64,000 nt of DNA. Origin: Clostridium scatologenes. Its GTDB lineage: Bacteria > Bacillota > Clostridia > Clostridiales > Clostridiaceae. The notes beneath the pieces were generated by a model. That model searched no databases, was not told the origin of the DNA, and worked only from the letters and a program-made list of their open reading frames with translations. Positions 61,614-64,000 of this stretch are shown here, piece after piece; the stretch's first letter is position 1; the number at the start of each line of letters is the position of its first letter. A program made the position numbers and the translations under genes. The DNA lies in contig NZ_CP009933.1 of NCBI RefSeq assembly GCF_000968375.1, positions 2,356,001-2,420,000 on the forward strand, read 5' to 3'.

Positions 61614-64000
61614 ATGAGTAATTCAAAATATCAATCAAAAAAAGCTATAATAAATAAATATAAATTAATTTATATACCATTGTTCATTGGATTACTTTCC
61701 ATATTTTCAATAAGTTTGATTAGTTACCACACAAGTAAAGACTTGATATTAACCCAAATGAAACAAGATGGGGTAAATCTAGCTAAGCAAACTGTTTTGC
61801 AAGTAGAATTAAATGCTAATTCACTGGAAATAATTAATAAACTTATAGAAGATAGAATCAGAAAAGTTGGAAAAGTTGTAATTATGGATCAAAATAGTTT
61901 GAGCAATAACCTATTGAAAGAGCTCGGAAATGATCTTGATGTATCAGAAATAAACTGGTTTTCACCAGAAGGCACCATTATTTATAGCAATGTTGACCGT
62001 TATTTAGGCTGGAAACCAACTAAAAACCATCCTGTAGAAAACTTTAGATTAGGCAGCAAAACCGAATACATGGAAGGCATAAGAATGGATACGGAATCCT
62101 TTGACTATAAAAAGTATGGATACTTTAAAAACTCTGATGGAACCTTTATCCAAATAGGCATAACTGCTAATGAGGTGGAGACCCTAACCCAAAAATTTAA
62201 TTATCAAACTTTAGTTGAAAAATTGACCTCTGGCGAAAATGTTCTTCATGTAATTTTTGTTGACAAAAATTTAAAAACTATTGCTGATTCTGATAAAAAA
62301 CAAATTGGAACTATATATGATAAAAATAAAGAAACAGAAATGCAAGAGGCACTTAAAGGAAACATAGCTAAAAAAGATTCTTATTATAAAAAAGAAGATA
62401 TAAAAGCTTTGACAATATATGTTCCTGTAGTTACCAACGGAAATGTCAATAATGTCCTTATATTAAGTCTTTCCACTGAAAAGGTTTATAAATCTATTTA
62501 TATGCTTGCCATAAAGTCATCTATTATAGCTATTATAATGATTTTATTACTTTTATGGGCAAAAAATAGAAATATTATTAAGCCTGTAAATAGATTAAAT
62601 AAATCCATTAATGGAATTGATATAGAAAAACACTTGGATTATAGACTTCCTTTAACAGAAAATGATACTTTCTTTGTTTTAGCTTCTTCTATAAATAATA
62701 TATTAAATAAAACCTCCAGTTATTTTTATGAATTAAAAGAAAATCAAGAAGAATTGAAAGCTTCAAATGAAGAAATATCTGCAACCTATCAACAATTAGC
62801 AGCATCAGAAGAAGAACTTAGAGCTCAATATGAAGAAATACAAAGTTACACAGAAAAGTTAGAAAGTTTAAGACAAAAATATGAAATTGCTATTGAAGGA
62901 ACTAATAGTGCTGTATGGGAATTTGATATAGAAAATGAAAGTATTCATTTTTTAGAAGGATTTAAAAATATTATAGGAAAATACACTGAAGAAAAAGAAA
63001 ATATTTATGAAACTTTAAAAAGATTTCTAAATGAAGAAGATGAAGAAAATTTAATAAAAGAAATAGCAAGCTATATAAAAAATCAAAAAGAAGAAATACA
63101 TACTCAAGTACAAATTAAAGATGGCTTTGGTAATTTAAAATGGGTACTAATTCGTGGTAAAGGTATTTTTGATAGTAACAACAAGATAAAGCTTATAAAT
63201 GGTATTGTACTTGATATAAGCTCGATTAAAGAACAAGAAGAATATATAAGACATATTGCTTATCATGATTCTTTGACAAATTTGCCTAATCGAAGAAAGC
63301 TTATGGCAAAATTAGAAGAAGATATAAGTAAAAATAAATATGGCGCACTTATGCTTTTAGATCTTGATAATTTTAAAGGCATTAATGATACTTTAGGTCA
63401 TTTATATGGAGACAAGGTTCTAAAAATTGTTTCAGAAAAGCTTGAATCTATTAAAGACGAAAAAATATTTGTATCAAGATTTGGTGGAGATGAATTTCTT
63501 ATTCTAATCGAAGATGAAAAGAATATTGATATAATTGAAAACTATGCAAAGAAGATAATAAATGTATTTAAAAATAAGCTAATAATTGAAGGACAGGAAA
63601 TTTACCTAAGCTGCAGCATGGGAATTAGTCTATACCCTTTTGATAGTAATAAGGTTAGTCAATTGCTTATGAATGCTGATATGGCCATGTATAAAGTAAA
63701 AAATAAAGGAAAAGACAGTTATATGTTTTTCAATGAAGAAATGACAGAGAAACTACAGGAAAAGATAAAAGTAGAAAGTATTTTAAGGGATGCTATAAAA
63801 AAGGAAAAGTTAAAGTTATTATATCAACCTCAAGTGTGCACTTTTACAGGAAAGGTTGTAGGTTTTGAAGCTCTTTTAAGATTAAAAGATAAACATATAT
63901 CTCCAGCACAATTTATACCTGTAGCTGAAGAAACAGGACTTATTATAGAAATCGGAAGATGGGTGACAAAAGAAGCCATAAACCAAATAAGAATTTGGAA
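61614..64000 (+). CDS. GGDEF-EAL c-di-GMP protein with extracellular sensor and PAS domain (partial)
   Basis: Starts at ATG 61614 (AAGGAGA upstream) and runs past the window end with no stop. Order: transmembrane helix (about 17-38), extracellular Cache-like domain (about 40-295), second helix (about 300-322), HAMP-like stretch, long coiled coil (about 375-420), PAS (about 425-540), GGDEF domain with intact RFGGDEF (Gly624-Phe628), and the start of an EAL domain with EALLR at Glu752. Both domains keep their signature motifs, so it may make and degrade c-di-GMP. The C-terminal about 170 residues lie outside. Confidence 0.93.
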   Translation, partial: MSNSKYQSKKAIINKYKLIYIPLFIGLLSIFSISLISYHTSKDLILTQMKQDGVNLAKQTVLQVELNANSLEIINKLIEDRIRKVGKVVIMDQNSLSNNLLKELGNDLDVSEINWFSPEGTIIYSNVDRYLGWKPTKNHPVENFRLGSKTEYMEGIRMDTESFDYKKYGYFKNSDGTFIQIGITANEVETLTQKFNYQTLVEKLTSGENVLHVIFVDKNLKTIADSDKKQIGTIYDKNKETEMQEALKGNIAKKDSYYKKEDIKALTIYVPVVTNGNVNNVLILSLSTEKVYKSIYMLAIKSSIIAIIMILLLLWAKNRNIIKPVNRLNKSINGIDIEKHLDYRLPLTENDTFFVLASSINNILNKTSSYFYELKENQEELKASNEEISATYQQLAASEEELRAQYEEIQSYTEKLESLRQKYEIAIEGTNSAVWEFDIENESIHFLEGFKNIIGKYTEEKENIYETLKRFLNEEDEENLIKEIASYIKNQKEEIHTQVQIKDGFGNLKWVLIRGKGIFDSNNKIKLINGIVLDISSIKEQEEYIRHIAYHDSLTNLPNRRKLMAKLEEDISKNKYGALMLLDLDNFKGINDTLGHLYGDKVLKIVSEKLESIKDEKIFVSRFGGDEFLILIEDEKNIDIIENYAKKIINVFKNKLIIEGQEIYLSCSMGISLYPFDSNKVSQLLMNADMAMYKVKNKGKDSYMFFNEEMTEKLQEKIKVESILRDAIKKEKLKLLYQPQVCTFTGKVVGFEALLRLKDKHISPAQFIPVAEETGLIIEIGRWVTKEAINQIRIW

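Overview
The window is AT-rich DNA with strong GGAGG-type ribosome binding sites and Clostridium-like gene content: a BceRS-BceAB module, YvrJ/DUF1659/DUF2922 small proteins, AAA/PD-(D/E)XK ATPases, and GGDEF-EAL and PadR regulators. I read it as a Clostridium chromosome (genus inferred, species not called). No rRNA, tRNA or CRISPR array was seen.

Layout. 0-7.6 kb: an orphan PAS histidine kinase; fragments of a tRNA 2'-phosphotransferase (KptA) and an Rpn-type nuclease; then a phage-like module of DUF1659, DUF2922 and YvrJ small proteins, two overlapping sigma-70-like factors, a DnaD-like replisome organiser and a DnaC-like helicase loader. 7.8-15.3 kb: a PI-PLC X-domain protein, an RtcB-like RNA ligase, a truncated methyltransferase, a Crp/Fnr regulator, several hypothetical or broken genes, and a candidate type I toxin-antitoxin locus. 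15.4-37.2 kb: a defence island entirely on the minus strand. It holds a type I restriction-modification operon (hsdR-hsdM-hsdS), a 655-aa PD-(D/E)XK protein, a 2577-aa fusion of DnaG-like primase modules, a reverse transcriptase and a C-terminal nitrilase, and an EVE-domain McrBC-type type IV restriction pair. The fusion protein is the most likely undescribed system here.

37.3-41.7 kb: a NUDIX hydrolase, a broken Rpn gene, an AAA/PD-(D/E)XK protein, two unknown genes, and a decayed second copy of the NUDIX-to-ATPase segment. 41.7-54.4 kb: a TauE/SafE exporter; a BceRS-BceAB antimicrobial-peptide module with an S41 peptidase lipoprotein inserted in it; a HepT-MntA toxin-antitoxin pair; a HIT protein; another AAA/PD-(D/E)XK protein; a candidate structured RNA; a Uma2 nuclease; an SMR efflux pump with a MarR regulator and a clear operator; and a cold-shock protein. 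54.6-64 kb: a histidine-rich two-component operon whose response regulator is frameshifted at an A6 run, a TetR-controlled PEP-synthase/rifampin-phosphotransferase-like enzyme, a PadR regulator, and a GGDEF-EAL protein that runs off the end.

At least six short scars share the 3' end of an IS3-family transposase gene, all in the same orientation and lying between or beside defence and broken genes. They suggest that 2-25 kb grew by repeated insertion and decay. All functional calls come from motifs read by eye; no database search was run.
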